Assembly (NCBI GenBank): GCA_002493905.1
Contig: DLAJ01000006.1
Coordinates: 2,864 to 52,766 of the forward strand
Length of the DNA stretch: 49,903 nt
Direction: 5' to 3'
Origin: Lachnospiraceae bacterium UBA7050
GTDB taxonomy: Bacteria; Bacillota; Clostridia; Lachnospirales; Lachnospiraceae
The notes beneath the pieces were generated by a model. The model had not been told where the DNA came from, searched no databases, and worked only from the letters and a program-made list of their open reading frames with translations. Positions 42,234-49,903 of the stretch are shown piece after piece. Numbering within the stretch: the first letter of the stretch is position 1; each line of letters begins with the position of its first letter. The position numbers and the translations under genes are program-made.

Positions 42234-42353
42234 GCGATCTCCGACAAAGCGGACGACAGCGCCCTGATGGACTATCCGACGTTTGAGCACGGCGCGGCGC
42301 TGCATTCCGCAAAACTTGTAGAAGCAATGCTCTCATCGGTATCCCCGCGCTGA
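42210..42353 (+). pseudogene. 3'-end remnant of an mtnN gene
   Basis: A 47-codon open frame whose translation (IIRAISDKADDSALMDYPTF and onward through GAALHSAKLVEAML) matches the C-terminus of MtnN. It is about 86 percent identical in DNA to the end of mtnN (31056-31160). Twelve of fourteen differences are silent. The catalytic Asp remains but the Glu-bearing N-terminal three quarters are gone, so it is non-functional. Confidence 0.85.
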
Positions 42354-42390
42354 CGGCAGTGCCGGTAACATATAAAAAAGCATAGCGCTG

Positions 42391-43185
42391 ATGAACAAGC
42401 GGCAAATGGGAGCTTATGGAGAAGAAATGGGAAACGCACTTGCAAAACCGGTTAAACAGGGGATATTTAACAGAAATCAGATAAAATATATCGTCATTAT
42501 CGCGATGGTAACGGACCATATTGCAGGCTTTTTTTATTCCGTCAGTCCATTTCTTTGTGCGTGTATGCACTTGATCGGACGGCTTACCGGACCGACAATG
42601 GCTTATTTTGTCGGAGAGGGCTATTCCTATACCAAAGATGTCGGCAATTATCAGAAACGGCTTGCTCTTTTCGCGCTGATCTCCTGGCCAGCGTTTGTAT
42701 ATTTTGAATTTGGTTCACTGCTTCTTCATTTTGAAAACGGGCTTGTTTTGTTAAACCCTTATCAAAGCGTTATTTTTACGCTTTTCCTGGGCCTGAGTGC
42801 CATCAGAATATGGGAAAGTCCCAGGCTGAAAAAAGCAGTCAAAATCATCTATATTGTCCTGCTATGCCTGCTTTCCTGTATCGGGGACTGGGCGTTTATG
42901 GATGTACTCGGCAGTCTGTTTGTCCATATATACCGGAACAGGCCGAAAGCCAGATGGACCGCTTTTACATTGACTTTCCTTATTCCAAATGTCTTACTGA
43001 TTTTATATACGGGCTTCCATTCCTCCTGGTTTCAGCTGGGTGTACTGCTTGTTCCGCTTATGCTTATTTTTCTTTATAACGGACAACGCGGCAGTAAAGC
43101 CAGGATACATAAATGGTTTTTCTATCTGTTCTACCCCGCCCACTTAGCAGTATTAGGATTATTGAAATGGGTTATCCTGTGGTAA
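42391..43185 (+). CDS. TraX-family membrane protein
   Basis: Polytopic membrane protein of the TraX family, named for the F-plasmid pilin acetylase; most chromosomal members have no proven substrate. About seven hydrophobic segments are visible. The family start IKYIVIIAMVTDHIAGFFY and HLIGRLTGPTMAYFVGEGYSYTKD are present, with HKWFFYLFYPAHLAVLGLL at the end. The start at 42391 has a weak site; ATG 42427, with GGAGAAGAA upstream, is an alternative that removes 12 residues. It is flanked on both sides by 138-bp direct repeats. Confidence 0.85.
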   Translation: MNKRQMGAYGEEMGNALAKPVKQGIFNRNQIKYIVIIAMVTDHIAGFFYSVSPFLCACMHLIGRLTGPTMAYFVGEGYSYTKDVGNYQKRLALFALISWPAFVYFEFGSLLLHFENGLVLLNPYQSVIFTLFLGLSAIRIWESPRLKKAVKIIYIVLLCLLSCIGDWAFMDVLGSLFVHIYRNRPKARWTAFTLTFLIPNVLLILYTGFHSSWFQLGVLLVPLMLIFLYNGQRGSKARIHKWFFYLFYPAHLAVLGLLKWVILW

Positions 43186-43222
43186 ATCCCGGATAAAAGG
43201 GCAATATTCAAGATTACCAAAA

Positions 43223-43360
43223 TGCCAATTCCCTTCATTTTGGGGGTTGGCATTTTCTTTTTATATGGTATACTAATAAGGCAGCATGCTTTTAGCACGT
43301 TGAAGCGTTACACTTTAACGTGCGATTAGCATTAAAATGACAGTCGGGCATATCATCCGC
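43223..43360 (+). repeat. 138-bp direct repeat, right copy, with promoter and hairpin
   Basis: Second copy of 42096-42233. The promoter is TTGGCA (43247-43252), 16 bp, TATACT (43269-43274). The hairpin arms are 43295-43305 and 43313-43323. One base pair of the stem differs from the left copy on both sides (G-C there, A-T here). It ends the traX-like gene and starts the aldolase gene. Confidence 0.85.
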
Positions 43361-43401
43361 CCGGACTGCCCATATTACCAGCAGAAAGGCAGGTTCTATT
43401 T

Positions 43402-44376
43402 ATGAAAGAAATCGCAAAGCTCCTTGATTACCGCCCTGAAATCCGCGTGCTCGACGCAACCCTGCGCGACGGCGGTCTTGTCAACAACTTCTTCTTTACG
43501 GATGAATTTGTAAAAGACCTCTACCGCGCGAACATCAAAGCCGGCGTTGATTATATGGAGTTTGGCTATAAAGCGTCCACCGAAATGTTCAATGAATCCG
43601 AATTTGGCAAGTGGAAGTTCTGCAAAGATGACGATATCCGCGCAGTCGTCGGCGACAATGACAGCGACTTAAAAATTTCTGTCATGGCAGACGTCGGACG
43701 CTGTGATTACAAACACGATATTGTAAACCGCTCCGACAGCCCGATCGACATGATCCGCGTTGCGACATACATCCATCAGATCCCTGCGGCAGTCGATATG
43801 ATAGAGGATGCCAGCCGCAAGGGCTATGAGACGACCTGTAATATTATGGCAATCTCCACAAGCGGAGAACAGGATTGGAGAGCCGCTTTAGAGATCATTG
43901 CGCGCTCCAGCGTGGACGCGATCTACATTGTGGACAGCTACGGCTCCCTCTATCCGGAACAGATTGCGCGCATCTGTGATCTTTACATGGAAATCGGCGC
44001 AAAATACGGGAAAGAGATCGGCATCCATGCCCATAATAATCAGCAGCTTGCTTTTGCCAACACGATTGAAGCGGTCGGCGACGGCGTCAATTACTTAGAC
44101 GCCACTTACGGCTGTCTCGGCAGAGGCGCGGGCAACTGCGCCATGGAACTGCTGCTCGGCTTTTTGAAAAATCCGAAATATAATCTTTACCCCGCTCTTC
44201 AGTTTATTGAAAAGCATATCACAAAACTGAAGGCGGACGGACTGCTCTGGGGATACGACGTGCCCTATATGCTGACCGGCATCTTAAACCAGCATCCGCG
44301 CTCGGCGATTGCTTACACAGGTGAAAAAAGGACGGACTACACGGAATTTTTTAATATGCTGACCGGGAAGGACTAA
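43402..44376 (+). CDS. HMGL-like aldolase (DRE-TIM metallolyase family)
   Basis: TIM-barrel enzyme of the family that includes HMG-CoA lyase, isopropylmalate synthase and 4-hydroxy-2-oxovalerate aldolase. The metal and catalytic start VLDATLRDGGLVNNFFFTD, the barrel segment GVDYMEFGYKAS and the second metal motif IGIHAHNNQQLAFANTIEA are clear, as is LGRGAGNCAMELLLGFL. No synthase-type C-terminal domain is present at 324 aa. The substrate is not evident from neighbours. AAAGGCAGG precedes the ATG. Confidence 0.85.
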   Translation: MKEIAKLLDYRPEIRVLDATLRDGGLVNNFFFTDEFVKDLYRANIKAGVDYMEFGYKASTEMFNESEFGKWKFCKDDDIRAVVGDNDSDLKISVMADVGRCDYKHDIVNRSDSPIDMIRVATYIHQIPAAVDMIEDASRKGYETTCNIMAISTSGEQDWRAALEIIARSSVDAIYIVDSYGSLYPEQIARICDLYMEIGAKYGKEIGIHAHNNQQLAFANTIEAVGDGVNYLDATYGCLGRGAGNCAMELLLGFLKNPKYNLYPALQFIEKHITKLKADGLLWGYDVPYMLTGILNQHPRSAIAYTGEKRTDYTEFFNMLTGKD

Positions 44377-44377
44377 A

Positions 44378-44482
44378 AAAGACCGCTGCGCGGTCTTTCA
44401 GAGTTTGCGTTCCGCAAACTCTCTTGTTGGCGCGAACTCTTTCGTTGACGCGAAAGTCTTCTGGGAGTGAGAAATTCCCTAT
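44378..44482. terminator. terminator and hairpin series after the aldolase gene
   Basis: The first stem pairs AAAGACCGC with GCGGTCTTT (44378-44386 and 44390-44398). Next comes a 9-bp stem (44401-44409 with 44413-44421) and a weaker CTTTCG/CGAAAG stem near 44438-44455. The series ends with the box AGAAATTCCCTAT (44470-44482). The T-run of the first stem faces the minus strand. Confidence 0.65.
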
Positions 44483-44587
44483 AGAATAAATTTTTACAAA
44501 TAATCCCATAAATACCCCCATGTCCAGCCGTATCTTTAATAGAAACAGAGAGATACCAAAACATATAGTCTGACGAGGAGGGCGAAT

Positions 44588-45811
44588 ATGAAAAAACAAT
44601 ATTTTTGCGCGGCATTGATATCCGCATTGATTTTATCCGGCTGCGGAGCGGACTCCAACAAAAGCTCCGACGAACTGTTCAGCAGCCCGGCTGTAAACAC
44701 GAATGCGGAAATGGAATCGGGCGGTTTTATGGATTACGACTACGCGCTCGACGCTTCTGAAGAAGGATACTATCCGGAGCCGGAGGAAAGTCCGGCGGCT
44801 GACAATTCTTCGGGCAGCAGTGCGGCTTCCACAGGCAGCGAGGCTTCCGCCAGTCTTGGTGCTGATGAAATCAACCGTGAAATGCTGGTATATTCATGCA
44901 CCATGAGCATTGATACGCTTGAATTTACTTCTACCGTAAACGGACTGAAAACTCTGATCAATCAATATGGCGGCTTTATTGAGATGGAGAACTATGATGA
45001 CGGCGGCTCCTACGGCAGATGGTATTCCGAATCAGAAGTTAAATGGCAGTCTTACAGCGCTACTTTAAGAGTGCCGAGCAGAAACTATGATGTTTTCTGC
45101 AATTCCGCAGGAGGCCTGGGCGATCTGCGGAGCAAAAACGCTTCCGTTCAGAATTTAAGCAGCGAATATCATGACCTCGCCACTTCCCTTGAGATTTATG
45201 AAGCCAAGGAAGAGCGTTACATTGCCCTGCTTGCAGGAATCACGGAAGACGAATACGCCGTTGCCATTGAGCGCGAATTGACAGATTTACAGATTGAGAT
45301 CGCAAGAATCAAAAGCCGTATGAACAAAATCAATACGGACGTAACTTATTCCTATATTTACATAACCATCAACGAGGTAAAAGAATATATTTCTGAACCG
45401 GTGAAGACCGATACTTTTGGCGACCGGCTCTTAAATACGCTGAAAAATACCGGACGCGAATTTGTTGGATTTTTGGAAGCGATGCTGTTTCTGATTATCC
45501 GGCTGATTCCCTATCTGATTTTAATTGCGATTTTGATTGTTGTGATAATTATTTTCACCAAAAAGCGCAGGACACGCAGGGCACAGCTCCATCAGAAAGC
45601 CGCTGCGCAGGGGTCGCAGGCCATGCAGTCAGTGCCGTTTTCACAGGTGCCCCAGGCGATGCAGGCTGCGCAAAACGCACAAGGTGCCGTTCAGACTCCA
45701 CAAGACACTGCCCAGACCACGCAGCAGGCTCCAAATACCCCGGCTGCTCAGACCGCGCAGAGCACCCAGCCGTCCGGCAGCACGAACGAATCACCCTCGG
45801 AAACCGAATAG
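44588..45811 (+). CDS. DUF4349 lipoprotein
   Basis: Signal peptide with lipobox ILSGC (Cys19). An acidic linker follows, then a DUF4349 domain (about residues 95-270): MLVYSCTMSIDTLEFTS, YGGFIEMENYDDGG, SATLRVPSRNYDVF and a coiled-coil part EDEYAVAIERELTDLQIEI with TDVTYSYIYITINEV. A membrane segment (about 300-325) is followed by KKRRTRR. A long Gln/Ala/Thr/Pro tail comes last. The lipidated N-terminus and the membrane helix would anchor the domain at both ends. Function unknown. Confidence 0.85.
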   Translation: MKKQYFCAALISALILSGCGADSNKSSDELFSSPAVNTNAEMESGGFMDYDYALDASEEGYYPEPEESPAADNSSGSSAASTGSEASASLGADEINREMLVYSCTMSIDTLEFTSTVNGLKTLINQYGGFIEMENYDDGGSYGRWYSESEVKWQSYSATLRVPSRNYDVFCNSAGGLGDLRSKNASVQNLSSEYHDLATSLEIYEAKEERYIALLAGITEDEYAVAIERELTDLQIEIARIKSRMNKINTDVTYSYIYITINEVKEYISEPVKTDTFGDRLLNTLKNTGREFVGFLEAMLFLIIRLIPYLILIAILIVVIIIFTKKRRTRRAQLHQKAAAQGSQAMQSVPFSQVPQAMQAAQNAQGAVQTPQDTAQTTQQAPNTPAAQTAQSTQPSGSTNESPSETE

Positions 45812-45821
45812 GTTCCGAGGG
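45794..45821. terminator. GC-rich stem between the convergent genes
   Basis: CCCTCGGAA (45794-45802) pairs with TTCCGAGGG (45813-45821) across the stop codon of the DUF4349 gene. No T-run follows, so it is at best a weak terminator. Confidence 0.4.
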
Positions 45822-45827
45822 GGCAGA

Positions 45828-46805
45828 TCATAAACCGGCATTTACGATATTTCTGTCTGTTCCATTCAAAAATGCACGGATATTTTCTGCAACCTCACCG
45901 ACCAGCCTCGTCCGCGACTCAATGCTTCCCCACGACATATGGGGCGTAATAATGAGCCTCGTACTGTCCTTGATGAGAGACAGCGGATTTTCCGGCGTGA
46001 TTGGTTCTTTTTCCAGAACATCCAGCCCCGCAGCCGCAATGGTATTTTCCATCAGCGCTGTATAGAGGTCGGCGTTATTGACAACCGGGCCGCGCGCCAC
46101 GTTGATCAATACCGCCGACCGTTTCATCTGCCGGAGCTGCTCTAAGCCGATCAGGTTTCTCGTCCGGTCAGAGAGCGGGCAGTGCAGGGAGAGCACATCG
46201 CTTCTTTTAAGCAGTTCTGAAAGTTCTACACGCTCATAGCGCGTGCAGGTGCTTTTTCCCGACGCGGAATAAAAGATTATATGACAGCCGAACGCCTGCG
46301 CGATCTCGGCAACGCGGCTTCCGATATTCCCCATTCCGACAATGCCCCACGTCTTCTGGTGCAGTTCTGTAAACGGCATATCAAAATTGGAAAACCGGTC
46401 CTGCGCTGCATAGGCGCCAGACTTGACATAATTGTCATAAAAGCTCATTTTTTCAGTCAGCCAGAGTGCCAGCGTAAACGTATGCTGCGCAACCGCCTCC
46501 GTACAGTACCCCGCCACATTCGCGACTTTGATTCCGCGGGACGCGCAGTAGCTTAAATCCACATTGTCAAAACCCGTCGCAAACAGGCAGATCAGCTTCA
46601 CATAAGGCGCATCCGCTAACGTTTTCTCATTAAGCGGCGCCTTATTCGCAATAATGATCTCCGCATCCTTTACCCGTTCCGCCGTTTGCTCTCCAACCGT
46701 ATTCGGATATTCCTTTACTTCGCCGAACTGCCGAAACACGTCCACCGACACGTCCGTTCCGACACTGTTTCTCTCCAAAATCACAATTTTCATATTTGCG
46801 CTCAT
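45828..46805 (-). CDS. NAD-dependent D-2-hydroxyacid dehydrogenase
   Basis: Reduces a 2-keto acid to the D-2-hydroxy acid with NADH. The nucleotide-binding motif GMGNIG is followed by SLHCPLSDRTRNLIG. The catalytic residues are Arg in INVARGPVVNN, Glu in LDVLEKEPITPENPL and His in IITPHMSWGS. Length 325 aa is typical of the glycerate, lactate or hydroxypyruvate group; the exact substrate is open. AAAGGAG lies 9 bases before the ATG at 46803-46805. Confidence 0.9.
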   Translation of the reverse strand: MSANMKIVILERNSVGTDVSVDVFRQFGEVKEYPNTVGEQTAERVKDAEIIIANKAPLNEKTLADAPYVKLICLFATGFDNVDLSYCASRGIKVANVAGYCTEAVAQHTFTLALWLTEKMSFYDNYVKSGAYAAQDRFSNFDMPFTELHQKTWGIVGMGNIGSRVAEIAQAFGCHIIFYSASGKSTCTRYERVELSELLKRSDVLSLHCPLSDRTRNLIGLEQLRQMKRSAVLINVARGPVVNNADLYTALMENTIAAAGLDVLEKEPITPENPLSLIKDSTRLIITPHMSWGSIESRTRLVGEVAENIRAFLNGTDRNIVNAGL

Positions 46806-47080
46806 GCTGCGAGCTCCTTTCTTTGCGAGCAGCTAATGCGCCAATGTTTGCGATGCTCGCAGCGCAAACTTGGGATTGAAAATTTTTAATTTTCAATCTT
46901 GACCCTCATCCATCCTTCGGTATTTACGAAAAACAGGGACAAGAAGCTGTCCCTGTTTCTGTCTGATACATATTTATCAGCGGGCGTCCTATCTGCCCAA
47001 AATCCATTATTCAGAAATCCGCACGTTTTAACATTGCGTTCTCCACACAGCGCCGAAAGGCTCCCGCGTCACCGGAAATC
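46806..47080 (-). other. intergenic region between pgi and the dehydrogenase, with pgi terminator
   Basis: AAACAGGGACA (46931-46941) pairs with TGTCCCTGTTT (46948-46958). Five T follow on the minus strand, giving the pgi terminator. Near 46826-46870 is a TTTGCG...CGCAAA palindromic stretch close to the dehydrogenase ribosome site. Nothing else is evident. Confidence 0.65.
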
Positions 47081-48430
47081 TTATAATCTCTTCAGAAGCG
47101 CTTCCCTCTGCTCCTCATAACCCGGCTTTCCGAGCAGGGCGAACATATTCTTTTTGTAGCTCTCAACACCCGGCTGGTTAAACGGATTAACGCCGAGCAG
47201 ATAACCGCTGACGCCGCATGCAAACTCAAAGAAATAGAATAACTGACCAAGATAAAATTCATTGACTTCCGGAACCGTCACCATCAGGTTCGGCACCTGA
47301 CCGTCCGTATGCGCAAGAATCGTTCCGTTCATGGCGGACTTATTGACAAAATCGACGGTCTTTCCCGCAAGGTAATTCAATCCGTCAAGATCGACTTCCT
47401 CTTTGCCGATTGTGATCGTCGCCCTGCTTGTCTCCACATTGATGACCGTCTCAAACATGATGCGCGCACCGTCCTGAATAAACTGCCCCATCGAGTGTAA
47501 GTCCGTCGTCAGATCAACGCTTGCTGGCAGGATTCCCTTTTGATCTTTGCCCTCGGACTCACCGTAAAGCTGCTTCCACCACTCCGATACATAATGCACG
47601 CTCGGTTCATAGTTTGCAAGAATTTCCACGCTCTTTCCCTTTTTGAGCAGAATATTGCGCAGAGCCGCATACTTTAAGGCATCGTTTTCTTCATACGGAA
47701 GCTCCAGCGCGTTCTTTCTTCCGCTTGCAGCACCTTCCATCAGTTTGTCGATATCCGCGCCAGATACCGCGATCGGCAGAAGTCCGACTGCGGTCAGCAC
47801 CGAAAAGCGCCCGCCGACATCATCCGGCACAACAAACGTCTCATAGCCTTCCTCATCCGCCACTTTCTTTAATGCGCCCTTTGCCTTATCGGTCGTCGCA
47901 TAGATTCTCTTTGCCGCTTCTTCCTTCCCGTATTTCTTTTCCAATAACTCCTTGAACACGCGGAACGCAATCGCCGGCTCCGTCGTCGTGCCGGACTTCG
48001 AGATCATATTGACAGAGAAATCGCGGTCCCCGACAACGTCCATCAGGTCTTTGATATAAGTGGAACTGATGGAATTGCCCACAAAATAGATTTCCGGCGT
48101 TTTGCGGATACTCTTGTCCACCGTATTATAAAAGCTGTGACGCAAAAACTCAATTGCAGCCCTTGCGCCGAGGTAAGAACCGCCAATCCCGATAACAAGC
48201 AGTACCTCGGAATCATTTTTAATTTTTTCCGCCGCCTTCTTAATCCGGGCAAACTCTTCCTTGTCATAATCAACCGGCAGGTCAATCCATCCTAAAAAAT
48301 CGTTTCCCGCACCGCTCTTTGATGTCAGCGTTTCTTTTGCCGCAAGCGTCATGTTTTTCATGAACTCCACTTCGTGTTCACTGATAAACGGCGCTGTCTT
48401 TGAATAATCAAATGTGACCTTTGTGCTCAT
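47081..48430 (-). CDS. pgi: glucose-6-phosphate isomerase
   Basis: Interconverts glucose-6-phosphate and fructose-6-phosphate in glycolysis. Phosphate-binding and family motifs are clear: LLVIGIGGSYLGARAAIEFL, SVNMISKSGTTTEPAIAFR and VGGRFSVLTAVGLLPIAVSG. The catalytic Glu is in the QLYGESEGKD segment and the second signature is the VNPFNQPGVESYKKNMF C-terminal motif. The 449-aa length is that of the short Firmicutes type. Terminator at 46931-46958. Confidence 0.97.
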   Translation of the reverse strand: MSTKVTFDYSKTAPFISEHEVEFMKNMTLAAKETLTSKSGAGNDFLGWIDLPVDYDKEEFARIKKAAEKIKNDSEVLLVIGIGGSYLGARAAIEFLRHSFYNTVDKSIRKTPEIYFVGNSISSTYIKDLMDVVGDRDFSVNMISKSGTTTEPAIAFRVFKELLEKKYGKEEAAKRIYATTDKAKGALKKVADEEGYETFVVPDDVGGRFSVLTAVGLLPIAVSGADIDKLMEGAASGRKNALELPYEENDALKYAALRNILLKKGKSVEILANYEPSVHYVSEWWKQLYGESEGKDQKGILPASVDLTTDLHSMGQFIQDGARIMFETVINVETSRATITIGKEEVDLDGLNYLAGKTVDFVNKSAMNGTILAHTDGQVPNLMVTVPEVNEFYLGQLFYFFEFACGVSGYLLGVNPFNQPGVESYKKNMFALLGKPGYEEQREALLKRL

Positions 48431-48560
48431 GTTGTCTCACTCCTTTTGTTTCATTAATTTCCTTTTATTTCCAAATTTCATCATCAAAATCAGTGTAGCA
48501 AAGAAGCCCGTTTTTTGCAAGTCCTTTAGCCGCATTACGAGAGCAGGCCATTTAGCCGGG

Positions 48561-49664
48561 TTACGAGAGCAGGTCCTTCAGGAGTTCCGCTAACTCTTCT
48601 TCTTTTTCCTTATCAAAATACGGCTTCTTTTTCTCCGTTTCATCCATCATGCCGCCCGTCCAGTCAAGTCCCTCCGGTTTGTTTGGGTTTTCCCGCTGCA
48701 TCCTGCTCAGAACCGGCATCCTCTTTTTGTCAAAATCGTCATCCGTATCCCATCTTGCGCTCCTGCGTTCTGCGGCTGCCTGCCGTTCAAAGCCGGACCC
48801 GGATTCCATATCTTCTTCCACGGAATCCATTTCATCCATGGATATTCTCTTATCCATGGATATTCTTTCATCTATGGATATTTTTTCATCCATGGATTCC
48901 TCTTCCCGCCCATTCTGCATCTCTCCGGCTCCTTTCAACCGCTCCGCCTGAAACTCTTCAAATCCCTTGAGGCGCTCTTCCTGCGCGCCGTCCGTTTCCT
49001 TGAGCCGCTCCATCTGCACGTCCTCCGTTTCCCTGAATGCCCCGGTCTTTGATTCCCTGCGTTTCTCCCGCCGCCCGGACCGAACATCCGCATTCTTTTT
49101 CAGCCTGTCTTGATGCGCTTCCTGCAGGAACTCGCCTGTGCCGTCCGCGAGCTTTACCAGCATGTCATTTTCCACAAAATCGATCAGATTCGTCTTTAAC
49201 ATGCTGCGCCTGCCGGGAATATCCACGATCGACAGCACGGAAAAATAAAAGTACAAGCCGACCAGCGTAACCGCATAATACGGAATAAGGGAAAAAAACG
49301 ACGCGCCGCCCGCAAGTGCCCGGCAGATACCGATTCCCGCCGAAAGTACAGACAAGAACATAAACTGACCGGACAGACCGCGTATCATGTTCAGCGAAAA
49401 TCTGCCGATCTGAAGCCGGTTTAAGAATTTTTCCACAAACACCGGCACATTTGTGACGCCATTGTTTGACGCATAACTGCCTGCAAATTTCTGCTTGAAC
49501 TGCTGCAGGATCCGATTTTGCGTTGTCTGCATATTTTCGGCCTCTTCCAGCATATGTTGATATAGTATCCCAATTAAAATCTGACTTAAAACAGAAAGGA
49601 CAAAAAATGTTATCATCAGTGCGATAAAAAAATCCATGGAAAGAAATCTGATATGATCTGGCAT
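48561..49664 (-). CDS. membrane protein with repeat-rich charged tail, unknown function
   Basis: I do not recognise this 367-aa protein. The N-terminal 165 residues hold one clear membrane segment (FFIALMITFFVLSVLSQILIGILY) and two more hydrophobic stretches (about 95-120 and 125-145). The rest is soluble, highly charged and repetitive: ERLK-type repeats (MERLKETDG, EERLKGFEE, AERLKGAGE), then three to four SMDERI/SMDKRI repeats. The C-terminus ends EEELAELLKDLLS. AAAGGAG precedes the ATG. Confidence 0.7.
   Translation of the reverse strand: MPDHIRFLSMDFFIALMITFFVLSVLSQILIGILYQHMLEEAENMQTTQNRILQQFKQKFAGSYASNNGVTNVPVFVEKFLNRLQIGRFSLNMIRGLSGQFMFLSVLSAGIGICRALAGGASFFSLIPYYAVTLVGLYFYFSVLSIVDIPGRRSMLKTNLIDFVENDMLVKLADGTGEFLQEAHQDRLKKNADVRSGRREKRRESKTGAFRETEDVQMERLKETDGAQEERLKGFEEFQAERLKGAGEMQNGREEESMDEKISIDERISMDKRISMDEMDSVEEDMESGSGFERQAAAERRSARWDTDDDFDKKRMPVLSRMQRENPNKPEGLDWTGGMMDETEKKKPYFDKEKEEELAELLKDLLS
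48835..48899 (-). repeat. in-frame tandem repeats of 21 bp
   Basis: CATGGATATTCT-like units recur about four times (from about 48837, 48855, 48876 and 48891), encoding the SMDxRI repeats of the membrane protein. The unit length is a multiple of three, so copy number can change without breaking the frame. Confidence 0.7.
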
Positions 49665-49827
49665 TTTTCTACATCTCCTTTTTCACTTTCATGGAATAGT
49701 ATAATGAATCTGACTGGCAGGATTCAATACAGACAGGCATGTAATTGATAGACAAATTTCGCACCCTTTGATATAATAAGCATAAAATCACTATGCGTTT
49801 TTAGGTCTGCAAAGTTTTTTATGAATA
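49665..49827. other. intergenic region at the right end
   Basis: No gene is visible between the membrane protein start and the hairpin at 49828. The stretch is AT-rich. Confidence 0.4.
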
Positions 49828-49878
49828 AAAAAGAGTTCCGCTTGCGCGAAACTCTTTTGGGAACGAGAAATTTCCTAT
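49828..49878 (-). terminator. terminator hairpin with the shared AGAAATTTCCTAT box
   Basis: AAAAGAGTTCCGC pairs with GCGAAACTCTTTT (49829-49856) with one mismatch. The minus strand continues in T6. The box AGAAATTTCCTAT (49866-49878) lies 9 bases from the stem. The gene it serves is outside the window. Confidence 0.65.
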
Positions 49879-49903
49879 AAGGATTAGGGTGTCAAAAGGT
49901 CAT

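Noticed and set aside
42210..42353. Independent small protein gene
   Set aside because: The frame starts with ATG and is open, but its sequence is only the last part of MtnN without its N-terminal fold, and no ribosome site is present.
1..49903. tRNA and rRNA genes
   Set aside because: No cloverleaf with a TTCGA/TTCAA arm or rRNA-like segment was noticed by eye. A covariance search would be needed to exclude them formally.

Overview
The window looks like the chromosome of a spore-forming anaerobic Clostridium-class bacterium, most likely a Lachnospiraceae member. This is inferred from gene content and order, not from a database match. The sporulation/division block yabP-yabQ-divIC-spoIIE-tilS-hpt-ftsH follows the Bacillus/Clostridia order. 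The window also has a T-box-controlled prolyl-tRNA synthetase, a CotS-like coat protein, a YtvI-type membrane protein, a rubredoxin-first rubrerythrin and acetate kinase.

Layout. 1-4.4 kb: a hypothetical protein, a glycoside-hydrolase-like lipoprotein and a GH13 neopullulanase-type enzyme. 4.7-12 kb, all minus strand: ftsH, hpt, tilS, a short spoIIE, divIC, yabQ, yabP, an RqcP-like S4 protein and HU. 12-17.5 kb: a PEGA lipoprotein, CotS-like protein, CCA-adding enzyme and ackA. 17.8-20.3 kb, plus strand: mgtE and a membrane diguanylate cyclase. 20.4-22.4 kb: proS with a T-box and an unusual repeat-rich leader. 22.6-23.4 kb: a carbon-nitrogen hydrolase gene broken by a one-base frameshift. 23.5-27.8 kb: a YtvI-like protein, an RluA-type pseudouridine synthase and a two-component system. 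27.9-28.6 kb: a toxin-antitoxin-like pair between 30-bp direct repeats. 28.7-31.2 kb: reverse rubrerythrin, a PerR-like regulator, luxS and mtnN.

The centre of interest is 31.2-41.9 kb. It is an AT-rich, single-direction block of eleven genes: an FkbM methyltransferase, an NTP_transf_5-type nucleotidyltransferase with an extra C-terminal domain, two radical SAM/SPASM enzymes, a PqqD-type leader-binding protein, two tandem 39-residue Cys/Ser/Gly/Asn precursor peptides, two ABC exporters, an HPr-kinase-like protein and an S24/S26-type peptidase. It reads as a complete RiPP (ribosomally made, post-translationally modified peptide) pathway. I cannot place it in a named class. The two precursor genes lie outside any long ORF. 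Their core residues are identical despite about a dozen silent changes. The block is bounded on the left by mtnN and on the right by a diverged 47-codon remnant of an mtnN 3' end, so it looks like an island exchanged at the mtnN locus. MtnN and LuxS next door would clear 5'-deoxyadenosine and S-adenosylhomocysteine made by the SAM-dependent enzymes.

42.1-49.9 kb: a TraX-like membrane protein between two 138-bp direct repeats that each carry a promoter and a covarying hairpin, then an HMGL-like aldolase, a DUF4349 lipoprotein, a 2-hydroxyacid dehydrogenase, pgi and a membrane protein with a repeat-rich charged tail.
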